Shown in pieces: positions 1 through 9,053 of a stretch of 64,000 nt of DNA. The stretch comes from G965237725 sp965237725. Its GTDB lineage: Bacteria; Pseudomonadota; Gammaproteobacteria; Arenicellales; Poriferihabitantaceae. The position numbers and the translations under genes are program-made. Position 1 is the first letter of the stretch. Each line of letters begins with the position of its first letter. The DNA lies in assembly GCA_965237725.1 (NCBI GenBank), contig OZ250151.1, positions 1,860,001 through 1,924,000 on the forward strand, read 5' to 3'. The notes beneath the pieces are model-generated. The model did not search any database, had not been told where the DNA came from, and saw only the letters and a program-made list of their open reading frames with translations.

Positions 1-292
1 CGCTAACAATATCCACATAAATACCATCGCGTTTTTCATCGTGGTATTCATTTTGAAACGGTCTTTCAGTCCCGTCTCTTTGGGTAACTTCGTATTGAAT
101 GTCCGTCAGCTGTTCTTTTAGCTCCGCTTCGGAAGGCCTGGTATTTTCTGTTTTTGAAACAGGTGTTGATTCTGACATAACCTGATTACTCCTGGTATTC
201 GTTTGATTTGCGCCACCATTACTAAAATTTAAGGTACTAAACCCTATACCCAGAACCAATATAAGTCCGACTATAGAAATTACAATTCTCAT
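1..292 (-). CDS. msrB: Peptide-methionine (R)-S-oxide reductase MsrB, 5' part, cut by left window edge
   Basis: Reading the minus strand from the ATG at 292 gives 97 codons without a stop up to the window edge. Residues 1-20 are a hydrophobic segment (RIVISIVGLILVLGIGF), so the enzyme is probably exported or membrane-anchored. From about residue 62 the translation follows the start of the MsrB domain (LTDIQYEVTQRDGTERPF, then NEYHDEKRDGIYVDIVSG). MsrB reduces methionine-R-sulfoxide in oxidised proteins using a catalytic Cys and thioredoxin-type reductants. The catalytic Cys and the zinc Cys pairs lie beyond the edge and cannot be checked. A weak AGG lies about 10 bases upstream of the ATG. 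The next ATG upstream (297) is followed at once by a stop, which supports 292. Confidence 0.85.
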   Translation of the reverse strand, partial: MRIVISIVGLILVLGIGFSTLNFSNGGANQTNTRSNQVMSESTPVSKTENTRPSEAELKEQLTDIQYEVTQRDGTERPFQNEYHDEKRDGIYVDIVS

Positions 293-316
293 ATCATTTT
301 ACCTGGTTTAATCTAA

Positions 317-343
317 GTAACCTCTGAACCTCTAGAGGTTTAC
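317..343. repeat. Palindromic remnant related to the inverted-repeat element family
   Basis: The sequence after CTAA (313-316) is GTAACCTCTGAAC, followed by a perfect 14-bp palindrome AACCTCTAGAGGTT at 327-340. It resembles a left end and a right end of the 184-198 bp elements found later in the window, joined with the interior lost. It lies between the msrB start and the stop of the HAD gene, so in the msrB upstream region. It could also be a chance or regulatory palindrome. Confidence 0.45.
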
Positions 344-409
344 CTGCTTTTGGTTTTTGAATTCCTTATGACAACAATTACCAGCTTTAAGTTCATTTGA
401 GTTCCCATA

Positions 410-1126
410 TTACGCCGGTTCGTTTGTGTCGAGAAAAGGTTCGAGTCCAGCGATATCATCGAATACGTTGTCACTGTATTTTGATAATTCTTCCCTGTCG
501 TGGGCCCCTGTAAGCACGCCCACAGAATAAGCTGCCCCTGAATTTTTGCCCATATTTAAATCTTTTGGACTGTCACCCACCATAATCATCTGGTCAGGGG
601 ATATTCCGCATCGATCACAAAACCCATGGACCATTCCCGGTTCGGGTTTAACGCCAAATCCGCTGTCGGCACCGCAGACAAAATCAAATAAATCGGTAAT
701 TTCCAGTTGCGCCAACATGCCATAGGCATTGCTCTCATAATCCATTGTGGCAACGCCGAGCAGCATGCCACGTTGTTTCAGGCCGTTTAAAAATCCAGGC
801 AAGTCATCCAGCGCTGGGACGTAGCTACTGGCAGCGTGGCCAAAAATTGACTTGATGTGGGCCAATTGTTCGCCATGAATTGGCTGGCCAATTTGTTCTT
901 CCCAGAACTCAAATATTTGTGCATTGCTGCCCGATGCCAGCAATGAATCTGTAATCCAGGTCTGGCTTTCAGGAATATAGCCGCCCTCGCGCATTAACTG
1001 GTCTCCAAGATCGGGCTGCCCCATACTGTCCGCCAGGTATTGGGTGACCTGAAAATAGGGCTCCAGCCAGGTTGCATTGAAGTCCAGCAATGTGCCGTCT
1101 TTATCAAATAATATGCCTTTAATCAT
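410..1126 (-). CDS. HAD-family hydrolase, phosphoglycolate phosphatase-like
   Basis: A 238-residue haloacid dehalogenase-superfamily phosphatase of Gph type. Motif I is DKDGT at residues 8-12 (nucleophile Asp8, acid/base Asp10), motif II is the Thr in VATMD (about 127), motif III is Lys160 (GVKPEP), and motif IV is GDSPKD (about 184-189). The helical segment between motifs I and II fits a C1 cap. Phosphoglycolate is the commonest substrate of this branch, but the substrate cannot be read from sequence. The start lies 6 bp after the stop of the VOC gene at 1133-1576, so the two are probably cotranscribed. Confidence 0.85.
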   Translation of the reverse strand: MIKGILFDKDGTLLDFNATWLEPYFQVTQYLADSMGQPDLGDQLMREGGYIPESQTWITDSLLASGSNAQIFEFWEEQIGQPIHGEQLAHIKSIFGHAASSYVPALDDLPGFLNGLKQRGMLLGVATMDYESNAYGMLAQLEITDLFDFVCGADSGFGVKPEPGMVHGFCDRCGISPDQMIMVGDSPKDLNMGKNSGAAYSVGVLTGAHDREELSKYSDNVFDDIAGLEPFLDTNEPA

Positions 1127-1132
1127 TGGGTT

Positions 1133-1576
1133 TTATTCATCGGATTGACTATTGAAAATTCTCACCGAAGGTACCCAGCAATAACCATCCGGGTCAAGGA
1201 TAAAACACTCTCTCAGACCGTGAGGCTTGTCCGCACTGCCCTGTAATACTGTAAAACCACCGGTCAGGGCTTTTTGTTCCGCTTCATCTGGATCAACCTC
1301 ATACAGCCTTAGCTCGACGCCAGCACCGCGCAAACCCAGTTCTGGCAAAACCGATAATAGCGGATGAGATGAATAGGTGTGATCGGCGTGGAGTTGGTAC
1401 ATACGCTGGCGAAAACACACAATGGCATAATCTTCTGACTTACGTTGGCAGTCAAATTTGAAGACATTTTCAAGGAATTCTACTGTCCTGGCCACATTTG
1501 AAACCAGTAAATTGATACCAAAGTCATCCAGCAGATGGCCCACCTGCTCGGCGCTTGCTTCATCAAGATTTGTCAT
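1133..1576 (-). CDS. VOC-superfamily (glyoxalase/bleomycin-resistance fold) protein
   Basis: A 147-residue protein with the paired beta-alpha-beta-beta-beta layout of the vicinal oxygen chelate fold. The N-terminal half runs from FGINLLVSNVARTVEF (about 19-34) to the strand ending MYQLHAD; the second half ends in ECFILDPDGYCWVPS. VOC proteins bind a metal through His/Glu residues and act as isomerases, dioxygenases or ligand-binding proteins. Which of these applies is unknown. It is the first gene of a two-gene unit with the HAD phosphatase. Confidence 0.8.
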   Translation of the reverse strand: MTNLDEASAEQVGHLLDDFGINLLVSNVARTVEFLENVFKFDCQRKSEDYAIVCFRQRMYQLHADHTYSSHPLLSVLPELGLRGAGVELRLYEVDPDEAEQKALTGGFTVLQGSADKPHGLRECFILDPDGYCWVPSVRIFNSQSDE

Positions 1577-1757
1577 AATGTCGTCGTTATGGCTGATTTT
1601 TGTCTTAAAGGCCGGACTATACCCCTAAAACCCGCGGATTTACTGGATTTATTGTGTATTGACACTTACTTCCACATAATTAAGAATGCAGTGTTGTTTA
1701 TGGAATTAAACCTATTCGCAACAACGGTGTATCGCGGACATTTAAATAAAATAATTA

Positions 1758-3752
1758 ATGAAGGCGGATCTGGAATTGAGTTACTTCGAAGAACAATTAA
1801 ATTGTGATGATGCGACAAAAGAACTGCAACAGCTGATTGCCAGTATTTCTGGCTGGCTGAGTTCAAATGGGTTTCACAATAATAAAGTTCAGGAACGATT
1901 TGAAAGCATCGAAACAATGCTTGGTGAAAAACAACGCCATGTGTTGTTTCTGGCTGAATTCTCTCGTGGAAAAACGGAACTCATAAATTCAACGATCTTC
2001 GGCTCAATGGGGCGCCGGTTTTTGCCATCAACACCGGGACGTACGACGCGATGTACCACCGTACTCCAGTACGATCCAGAAGAACTTCCATCGATTAAAT
2101 TGCTGCCAACTCTGGGTCCCGTTGAAGTACAACGCCAACCCATTTCCCTGCTTCAACAGAATCCGGAGCATTGGCATCGAACTCTGTTCGCGCCAAGCGA
2201 TGAAGAAAGCGTTATAAAATCCCTGAAACAAATAGCCGAAGTTGAACTGGTAACGCCCGATATTGCAAAAGAGCTCGGTTTTATCAAATCCATCGGTAAC
2301 GATACCCTGGCCAAGATAGACATTATCGACGGCAAAATCGCAATTCCCAAATACCGTCACGCCATTGTCAACTTCCCCCATCCTTTACTTAAACAAGGTT
2401 TATCTATAATCGATACCCCGGGTTTGAATGCCCTCGGCATCGAGCCCGAGTTGACGTTGCGTTCGCTGGAGATGGCTCACGCCATTGTATTTGTATTGTC
2501 CATGGATACGGGTATAACCCGGTCAGAACTCGAAGCCTGGAACGAACATGTAAAAAATGGACCCACTGAAAACATCATGGTGGTTATTAATAAAATCGAC
2601 ACCCTGTGGGACCAACTCAATTCTCAAACTGAGATTGATTTTCAGATCAAAAAACAGGTGGCGGAAGTCGCAAGAATTCTGAATATTCCATCAAGTCGTA
2701 TATTTCCGGTTTCTGCACAAAAATCTTTGCTTGCACGAAAAGAAAATGATTATTCATTGACCAACGCCTCTGGCATCAATCTATACGAGCAGGCCCTGGC
2801 CGACACAATAAATCTGACCAACCGGAGATCCATCGTCAATCGTTGCAGGGCTGAAATAGTGTCAATCCTCGATGTGGTTCTAAGAGTTGTTGGCCAGCGT
2901 TTTGATGCCACAAAAGCTCAAATTGCCAATATTGAGAAACAGAAAAAAAGCCAGAGTAAAGCCTCTGATGACAATATTCAAAAGGTAAGAAAAGAAAGGG
3001 TTCAGCTGGAGGAAGTCGCCCAAGAGCTGAGTTTGTTTCGAGTTAACATGAAAATCGATTATGAAAATTTTATAAAAAGACTTGATCTTTATGCCCTCGA
3101 TAAATTGATCGCAAGATACCGATTCGAGATCAGTAACCAGCTCACCACAACTGGATTGCAGCGGGAAATGAACGATTTTCAGTCGCAGTCGGTTGAAAAA
3201 TTTACCGATGCCCTGAATCAAATTTCCATTCTCGAATCGAAATTAGTCAACTTGTATAAAAAGGTTGAGGGCATCATGGAAACCAAGGGCCTTAAACCAA
3301 GACCTATTCACCCTACGGTTTATATGGATGCACTTAAGGTGCTGAACGATAAGCATGACAAATATGCTAAAGGTATTACGCTGGTAATGACCGAACAAAA
3401 TGCATTAAGCGATCGCTATCATGCATCGGTGATGGTGAAAATTCGAAAATTGTATTTGCAAACCCGGGATGAGTTTGAATTGTGGTGTCGGACGGTTCTG
3501 GTTCCCCTTGAGCTGGAATTAAAAGAAAAAGGCTCTCAACTTAAAAAAAGACTATTAAGCCTTGAGCGTGTACGCACCTCGGGGCCTGGGTTGAAAGACG
3601 AAATAAGGGTGTTACAGTCCAGGCTGGAAGGTCACGATCAAAGGAAAAAAACCATAAAACATTTTGTCCGCCGACTGGATGAACTGGCTGAGGATGACAA
3701 GCCAGGCATCAACAATGTAATCGATCTGCGAAGTCGGTCTCTGGCAGGCTAG
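1758..3752 (+). CDS. Bacterial dynamin-like GTPase
   Basis: A 664-residue large GTPase. The G1 P-loop is AEFSRGKT (residues 66-73), with Ala where many P-loops have the first Gly. G2 is near 96-103 (TTRCTTVL), G3 is DTPG (219-222) and G4 is NKID (278-281). The GTPase core is followed by a long helical, charged region; a strong coiled coil is likely at about 380-425. This architecture is that of bacterial dynamin-like proteins, which remodel or tether membranes. No transmembrane helix is evident, so membrane contact would be peripheral. It stands alone; its stop overlaps the cca stop tail to tail by 4 bp. Confidence 0.85.
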   Translation: MKADLELSYFEEQLNCDDATKELQQLIASISGWLSSNGFHNNKVQERFESIETMLGEKQRHVLFLAEFSRGKTELINSTIFGSMGRRFLPSTPGRTTRCTTVLQYDPEELPSIKLLPTLGPVEVQRQPISLLQQNPEHWHRTLFAPSDEESVIKSLKQIAEVELVTPDIAKELGFIKSIGNDTLAKIDIIDGKIAIPKYRHAIVNFPHPLLKQGLSIIDTPGLNALGIEPELTLRSLEMAHAIVFVLSMDTGITRSELEAWNEHVKNGPTENIMVVINKIDTLWDQLNSQTEIDFQIKKQVAEVARILNIPSSRIFPVSAQKSLLARKENDYSLTNASGINLYEQALADTINLTNRRSIVNRCRAEIVSILDVVLRVVGQRFDATKAQIANIEKQKKSQSKASDDNIQKVRKERVQLEEVAQELSLFRVNMKIDYENFIKRLDLYALDKLIARYRFEISNQLTTTGLQREMNDFQSQSVEKFTDALNQISILESKLVNLYKKVEGIMETKGLKPRPIHPTVYMDALKVLNDKHDKYAKGITLVMTEQNALSDRYHASVMVKIRKLYLQTRDEFELWCRTVLVPLELELKEKGSQLKKRLLSLERVRTSGPGLKDEIRVLQSRLEGHDQRKKTIKHFVRRLDELAEDDKPGINNVIDLRSRSLAG

Positions 3753-5029
3753 TTTCTATATTCGTTCGCTTTTTTTACCCTGCTGATAGCTGCCAATCTG
3801 TGTTTTTGAACGGATTTTTTGATGGCTTTCCCGATGTTCTCTTGATCACTGCAACTCGCCTTAACCTCCGCTGCAATCATTCCGCCATCAACCCCAAGTG
3901 CCGCAATGTGGTATTTCTGCAATAACTGCATTTGCTCGTCGCTGGCTTTTTCATGGCCCATCCGTCCACGTTTATCTGCGAGACAACACAAGCAAAATTT
4001 CTCGATCAAATCGGGGTTTCTGAATCCGTCGAAGTTTTCCAGAAGTTTTAACACCGTAGCTGGTTTCAACTGATGAATGCGATGGCAATGCAAATGAAAC
4101 TCACAAACCTTAAGTGCAAAAGCGCGAAATCCTGAGGGAACACCGAGTCGTTGACAAAGTTGTGTGATCGGTTTTAGTCCGCGCTTCTCGTGACCCCTGT
4201 GCGCTGGCAGCTCAGGTTCCGGGGTCAGTCCTTTGCCCAGGTCGTGAACCAGAGTAGCAAATATCAACATGGGCTCATTGCTTAAACAGGTTATGGCATC
4301 AATTGACATCAAAATGTGCACACCGGTATCAATTTCGGGATGGTATTTTTCGCTTTGTGGTATCCCGAACAAAACATCGAGTTCAGGCAGAATCGCTTTG
4401 AGTGCGCCACAATTTCTTAGCTCTTTAAAAAACACAGAACAATGCGTTTCCCCAAAACTCGAAACCATTTCCTGCCACACACGCTCCGGAACCAGAGCAT
4501 CCACTTCACCATTGGCAACCAGTTCCTTCATCATGCATTTGGTTTCATCCGCAATAAAAAAATCGATTACAGCGAATCGTGCAGCAAATCGGGCGGTTCT
4601 CAAAACTCTCACCGGATCTTCTTTAAATGCCGGAGATACGTGTCGTAATATTTTATTATTCAGATCGTTTCTACCGCCATAAGGATCAATTAGTTTTCCA
4701 TTTGCATCCTCGGCCATTGCGTTGATGGTTAAATCCCGGCGTTTAAGATCTTCCTCCAGAGTGGTTTCCGCAGAGCTGTTAAATTCAAAGCCGTGATAAC
4801 CTTGTGCGGTTTTTCTTTCTGATCGCGCCAGGGCATATTCCTCACCACTTTCGGGGTGCAAAAACACTGGAAAGTCCTTGCCGACTGGTTTGAAACCAAG
4901 ACCCGTCATATCATCCGGAGTAGACCCAACCACAACCCAGTCTCTATCCTTGACTTCTATACCCAAAAGCTGGTCACGAACGGCGCCTCCCACTAAATAT
5001 GTTTTAAGGTTTTGTGCTGGATCGGCCAT
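3749..5029 (-). CDS. cca: Multifunctional CCA-adding tRNA nucleotidyltransferase with HD domain
   Basis: A 426-residue class II tRNA nucleotidyltransferase that builds or repairs the 3' CCA of tRNAs from CTP and ATP. The signature GGAVRD (14-19) is followed by the catalytic Asp pair DRD (28-30), and KRRDLTINAM (96-105) belongs to the nucleotidyltransferase core. A C-terminal HD phosphohydrolase domain is present (VHDLGKG, His262-Asp263), as in the Escherichia coli enzyme, where it gives 2',3'-cyclic phosphodiesterase and phosphatase activity. The gene is divergent from the lipoprotein aminopeptidase gene. Confidence 0.95.
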   Translation of the reverse strand: MADPAQNLKTYLVGGAVRDQLLGIEVKDRDWVVVGSTPDDMTGLGFKPVGKDFPVFLHPESGEEYALARSERKTAQGYHGFEFNSSAETTLEEDLKRRDLTINAMAEDANGKLIDPYGGRNDLNNKILRHVSPAFKEDPVRVLRTARFAARFAVIDFFIADETKCMMKELVANGEVDALVPERVWQEMVSSFGETHCSVFFKELRNCGALKAILPELDVLFGIPQSEKYHPEIDTGVHILMSIDAITCLSNEPMLIFATLVHDLGKGLTPEPELPAHRGHEKRGLKPITQLCQRLGVPSGFRAFALKVCEFHLHCHRIHQLKPATVLKLLENFDGFRNPDLIEKFCLCCLADKRGRMGHEKASDEQMQLLQKYHIAALGVDGGMIAAEVKASCSDQENIGKAIKKSVQKHRLAAISRVKKANEYRN

Positions 5030-5070
5030 TTTTATGTAATATGCGTTGCAGTGTTATTAACTATCCAATT

Positions 5071-6123
5071 ATGTCATTCATAAGATTATTTTTGTTATCC
5101 ATTATCGCTTTGCTGCCGGCATGCAGCCAGCTGTCATACTACGCCCAGGCTGCAAAGGGGCAGTGGGAAATCGTCAGCAAACGACAGGATATTCAACACC
5201 TGTTATCGGATTCAACCCTTGGACCAGAGCTAAAAACCAAACTAGAACTGGTTGAGAAAATAAGGGACTTTGCAGTGTCCGAGCTGGGCTTACCTGACAA
5301 TAAAACTTTTCGCAGCTTCACCGATCTTGAACGACAGTATGTTGTGTGGAATGTAATCGCCACACCAACTTATGACATTACCCCCAAAACCTGGTGTTTC
5401 CCCGTCGCCGGTTGTGTTGCCTACAAAGGGTTTTTTTCTGAAACATCCGCAACCGAGTTGAACGACACTTTAATTTCCCAGGGATATGACACCTATACCT
5501 ATGGAGTATCCGCGTACTCGACCCTGGGCTGGTTTTCAGACCCTGTTCTTAATACCTTTATTAACTATAACGAAATTTCACTGGCTGGTTTGATATTTCA
5601 TGAGCTTGCTCACCAGGTTATGTACCTCAAAGACGACTCGGCTTTCAACGAAGGGTTTGCAACTGCAGTGGAAATTGCTGGAGTGGAGAAATGGATATCC
5701 CAAAACCACAATGAAGAAAAATTTAACGACTACGCTAAACAACGCGAAGATAACAACCAGATTACCGAAATGGTGCTTGGGTTCCGAAACCAGCTAGTCA
5801 ACTTGTATGCTGAATCTGCAGAATCCGATCTGGCGAAATCAAAATCAAAATTATTCCAGATCATGAAAACCAAATATGAACGCCTTCAGGATGCCGGCCG
5901 CGGGACACGGTTTTATGACTGGTGGTTTGGCCTTGATCTGAACAATGCGCATTTGTCTGCGATTTCCACATACCATCGGCTGGTACCGGCATATTTGGCA
6001 GTGATGTCGCAATCCGAATCTATGAACGACTTTTTTAATACCATCGAAACGCAGGGGAAGCTTCCAAAGTCAAAAAGAGATAAATGGCTGGAAGAAGTTT
6101 TGAATACAACTATGTCTAATTGA
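5071..6123 (+). CDS. Lipoprotein zinc aminopeptidase (Pfam Aminopep/DUF2265 type)
   Basis: A 350-residue predicted zinc aminopeptidase. From the ATG at 5071 the protein opens with a lipoprotein signal (MSFIRLFLLSIIALLPAC, lipobox LPAC), which is why this start is preferred to the one at 5014. It would be a periplasm-facing lipoprotein. The metal site is HELAHQ (HExxH) near residue 177, with NEGFA about 20 residues later supplying the third ligand, as in the family. Substrate unknown. The start lies about 41 bp from the divergent cca start, so both promoters share a short spacer. Confidence 0.8.
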   Translation: MSFIRLFLLSIIALLPACSQLSYYAQAAKGQWEIVSKRQDIQHLLSDSTLGPELKTKLELVEKIRDFAVSELGLPDNKTFRSFTDLERQYVVWNVIATPTYDITPKTWCFPVAGCVAYKGFFSETSATELNDTLISQGYDTYTYGVSAYSTLGWFSDPVLNTFINYNEISLAGLIFHELAHQVMYLKDDSAFNEGFATAVEIAGVEKWISQNHNEEKFNDYAKQREDNNQITEMVLGFRNQLVNLYAESAESDLAKSKSKLFQIMKTKYERLQDAGRGTRFYDWWFGLDLNNAHLSAISTYHRLVPAYLAVMSQSESMNDFFNTIETQGKLPKSKRDKWLEEVLNTTMSN

Positions 6124-6174
6124 CAACAAGACCAAACCAAGTTCTCAACTGCCTCTGGTTGCGCTCGCCATACT

Positions 6175-7113
6175 CTAAGTTTTTTCTGGCTCCGCTGGCC
6201 CGATGTGGACCTCGCCTCTTTTTACTGCCAAACGAATTTGTTTCTCCCTTTCCGCGAAACGCTGCTTATCATAATCAGAACTCTGGTCATAACACGCCGG
6301 GCAACTTACCCCAGCCTGGTATTTTACGTCGGCCTTGTCGGTCTCGCTAATCGGCATTCTGCATGCATGACACTGATCATAACTTCCCTTTTTAAGATTA
6401 CTGTCCACGGTAACCCTGTCGTCAAACACAAAACACTCGCCCTGCCATCTTGATTCATTGCCTGGCACATGCTCAAGATATTTCAAAATCCCGCCTTTGA
6501 GGTGATAAACCTCACTAAAACCATTTTGCTTTAAATAAGCTGTGGATTTTTCACAACGTATCCCACCGGTACAGTACATTGCAATTTTTTTATGCCTATT
6601 TGAGTCAAGATTTTTGTTTGCAAACTCCGGGAACTGACGAAAATTTGTGGTATGGGGATTAACAGAATTAGCAAATTTTCCGACATTTATTTCGTATTCA
6701 TTTCTGGTGTCAATGACCAAAACCTCAGGATCATCGAGCAGATCATTCCAGTCTTTGGGATCAACATAGGTCCCTGCGGATTGTCCAGGATCAATGCCCT
6801 CAACTCCCATAGATACAATTTCCTTTTTTAGTTTTACTTTGGCCCGCTTGAACGGTGGTTTAGTTGTGTAGGAGATTTTGGTGTCAATTGCCGACAAACC
6901 GTCAAACTGTTCCAACCAGCACACAAATTCTTCAACACTGGTTTCCGCGCCGGCTATGGTGCCATTTATGCCTTCCCTGGCCAAAAGAATGGTTCCTTTT
7001 ATACCAAGCTCCCTCAGTTTTTCTGAAACAGGTTGACGCAAAGCGACATAGTTTGTCAGGGTTGTAAACTTGTACAACGCACAAACTTTGATTCTTGAGT
7101 TGTTGTCTGTCAT
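6175..7113 (-). CDS. trhO: tRNA uridine(34) hydroxylase TrhO, rhodanese-like
   Basis: A 312-residue protein of the TrhO/YceA family, which makes 5-hydroxyuridine at tRNA position 34 by an oxygen-dependent reaction before cmo5U synthesis. The N-terminal domain carries LAREGINGTIAG (about 44-55). The rhodanese domain has its active loop CTGGIRC (181-187), and the C-terminal tail has Cys pairs (CHAC and CPAC) that probably bind zinc. The ATG at 7113 is preferred to 7152 because family members begin close to this MTDN segment. Confidence 0.93.
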   Translation of the reverse strand: MTDNNSRIKVCALYKFTTLTNYVALRQPVSEKLRELGIKGTILLAREGINGTIAGAETSVEEFVCWLEQFDGLSAIDTKISYTTKPPFKRAKVKLKKEIVSMGVEGIDPGQSAGTYVDPKDWNDLLDDPEVLVIDTRNEYEINVGKFANSVNPHTTNFRQFPEFANKNLDSNRHKKIAMYCTGGIRCEKSTAYLKQNGFSEVYHLKGGILKYLEHVPGNESRWQGECFVFDDRVTVDSNLKKGSYDQCHACRMPISETDKADVKYQAGVSCPACYDQSSDYDKQRFAEREKQIRLAVKRGEVHIGPAEPEKT

Positions 7114-7210
7114 CGAGCTCTCTGGAACGTAAATCCAGCGCAAAAAAACCAATTATACCGGTTAAATTATTTTGCTCAATCCTGTAGTTGAATGTTAATC
7201 AACCTATTTG

Positions 7211-8107
7211 CTAATTTCTTATTATTCGTTCTGGTCGAAATCGGCTTCTTGAAAATATGATTAGCCCACTACTGACAATGAGCACCCCACCGATTACCGA
7301 GGTGAGGGGTGGTATTTCGTTCCAGAACAGATATCCCGCAATGGCCGCAAATCCCAGGATTGAATATTCAACCGGGGCGAGCATACTGGCTTCAGCATAG
7401 CGAAAAGCGATAGCGTAAAAATACTGCTGGACACCGGCAACCAGGCCGATACTGATCAGCAAGACCAAATCGGCAATACTATCTATGCTTACCCACCCGG
7501 CTAACAACACCCAAAAGCCGAAAATCAGCATGCCGGAAGCGTTGTAGATAATGCTGGTTGTCGTCACACTTTCTGTGTCACTCAGCAATCTTACCCATAT
7601 TGAAACGATGGCCGCGCTTATTGCAGCGGCTATAGCGATCAAACTTCCTATTCCAAATAGGGCGGTTCCCGGCTGAACGATAATGATTGCGCCTGTAAAA
7701 CCAATCAGTACCGCACCCCATCTTCGCACGCCGATTTTTTCAGCGAGCATAGGAATAGCAAATATAGTGACAAAAATAGGTGATGCGTAGGCAAGCATGG
7801 TTGCCTCAGCCATGGGTATTAAGGTTAATGCAAAAAAGAACAAACTGAGGCTGGCTACCCCAGCAATGGTCCTTATTGCATGGTCTTTGTATCTGCGTGT
7901 TTTCATCGATGAAAGTCCCATGCGCCATGCCATAAAAATGAACAGGGGAATTACTGCGAAGGTGAATCGAAAAAACAGAATCTGCCCAACAGGGTATTTA
8001 TCCCCCAGCAGTTTTACCAGTGATGTAATCAATACCATTAGCAATAAGTTGCCAACATAAAACCCAATAGCCAGCAGTGGTACGTCCTGGCGTTTATCTA
8101 GTGTCAT
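7211..8107 (-). CDS. EamA/DMT-superfamily transporter (RhaT-like)
   Basis: A 298-residue integral membrane protein with about ten hydrophobic helices in two EamA repeats, typical of drug/metabolite exporters. The best conserved stretch is AEATMLAYASPIFVTI with FTGAIIIVQPG at the end of the first repeat; the second repeat ends ISSGLIIF-like. Members export amino acids, purines or other metabolites; the substrate cannot be predicted. The ATG at 8107 is preferred to the TTG at 8113. Confidence 0.82.
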   Translation of the reverse strand: MTLDKRQDVPLLAIGFYVGNLLLMVLITSLVKLLGDKYPVGQILFFRFTFAVIPLFIFMAWRMGLSSMKTRRYKDHAIRTIAGVASLSLFFFALTLIPMAEATMLAYASPIFVTIFAIPMLAEKIGVRRWGAVLIGFTGAIIIVQPGTALFGIGSLIAIAAAISAAIVSIWVRLLSDTESVTTTSIIYNASGMLIFGFWVLLAGWVSIDSIADLVLLISIGLVAGVQQYFYAIAFRYAEASMLAPVEYSILGFAAIAGYLFWNEIPPLTSVIGGVLIVSSGLIIFSRSRFRPERIIRN

Positions 8108-8273
8108 TATCAATCCTGGGCATCCCGGAGACTATTGTAGTCGTACAAGTCTATTGTTCTTAACCCAATTTGAATAGCCCCAAACTTCTACTCTAGATTA
8201 ATTAATCAAGCTCAATCTGGACCTGATAATGCAATCCCGCCTATACTAATCCTATTTCATAATATCAACTATC

Positions 8274-9029
8274 ATGTTTAATCAGACGCAAATCGACGAC
8301 TTTCACAGAGCAGGTTTTATCATTGAACGCAAACTGGGTTCGCCGGAAGTTTGTCGGGCAATGCTGGATATTGCTAATGCCTCGATTCAGCCTCCATTGG
8401 CACCAGTTGAATTTGAAACCGACGTTCAATACCCCGGGTCTCCTGCTGATCGTCTGTCACCGGGTGGGGACACGCCGCGGAGACTATTGCACGCTTACAC
8501 TCGGGATGTGGTTTTTCGAAATTGGGCAACCTCATCATTGATTACGGACCGGGTCGGGCAGCTGCTCGATGCTGAATCTATTGCATTGTCTCAAAATCAT
8601 CATAACTGCATTATGACCAAACACCCTGGATTCAGCAGCGCAACGCTTTGGCATCACGATATTCGGTTCTGGTTGTTTGATCAACCCGATTTAATTAGTG
8701 TCTGGCTTGCTCTAGGTAACGAGCATGCTAATAACGGCGGGATGCAACTGATTCCGGGAACCCACCTCGAAGAACTGGATCGGGGTCGCTACGACGCGGC
8801 ATTTTTTCTGCGTCAGGATTTACCCGAGAACCAGGTTCTGATAGATAGCGCCGTTTCAGCCGAATTGTCTCAGGGAGACGTATTGTTTTTTCACAGTGGT
8901 ACGTTTCATGCCGCAGGCCAAAACAGTACCGATGAAATTAAAACTTCTGTGGTTTTCACCTATCACGATGAAAAAAATCAACCGCTGGCTGGAACCCGGT
9001 CAGCGAGCTATCCTGACATACTCTGTTAA
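8274..9029 (+). CDS. Phytanoyl-CoA dioxygenase (PhyH) family protein
   Basis: A 251-residue non-haem iron, 2-oxoglutarate-dependent oxygenase of the PhyH superfamily. The iron site is visible as WHHDIRFW (HxD, about 124-131) and the distal His in HSGTFHAAG (about 206-214). A 2-oxoglutarate-binding Arg would be expected after the distal His, but the equivalent position is not certain here. The middle segment NGGMQLIPGTHLEE is typical of the family. Substrate unknown. It is a single gene flanked by a divergent exporter and a convergent peptidase. A second, different PhyH gene lies at 48861-49709. Confidence 0.82.
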   Translation: MFNQTQIDDFHRAGFIIERKLGSPEVCRAMLDIANASIQPPLAPVEFETDVQYPGSPADRLSPGGDTPRRLLHAYTRDVVFRNWATSSLITDRVGQLLDAESIALSQNHHNCIMTKHPGFSSATLWHHDIRFWLFDQPDLISVWLALGNEHANNGGMQLIPGTHLEELDRGRYDAAFFLRQDLPENQVLIDSAVSAELSQGDVLFFHSGTFHAAGQNSTDEIKTSVVFTYHDEKNQPLAGTRSASYPDILC

Positions 9030-9053
9030 TCGCCCCACATTATTTACAGCACG

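Noticed and set aside
4269..4682. A 137-codon open frame on the plus strand.
   Set aside because: It is fully inside cca on the other strand, lacks a recognisable domain, and cca fits its family over the whole length.
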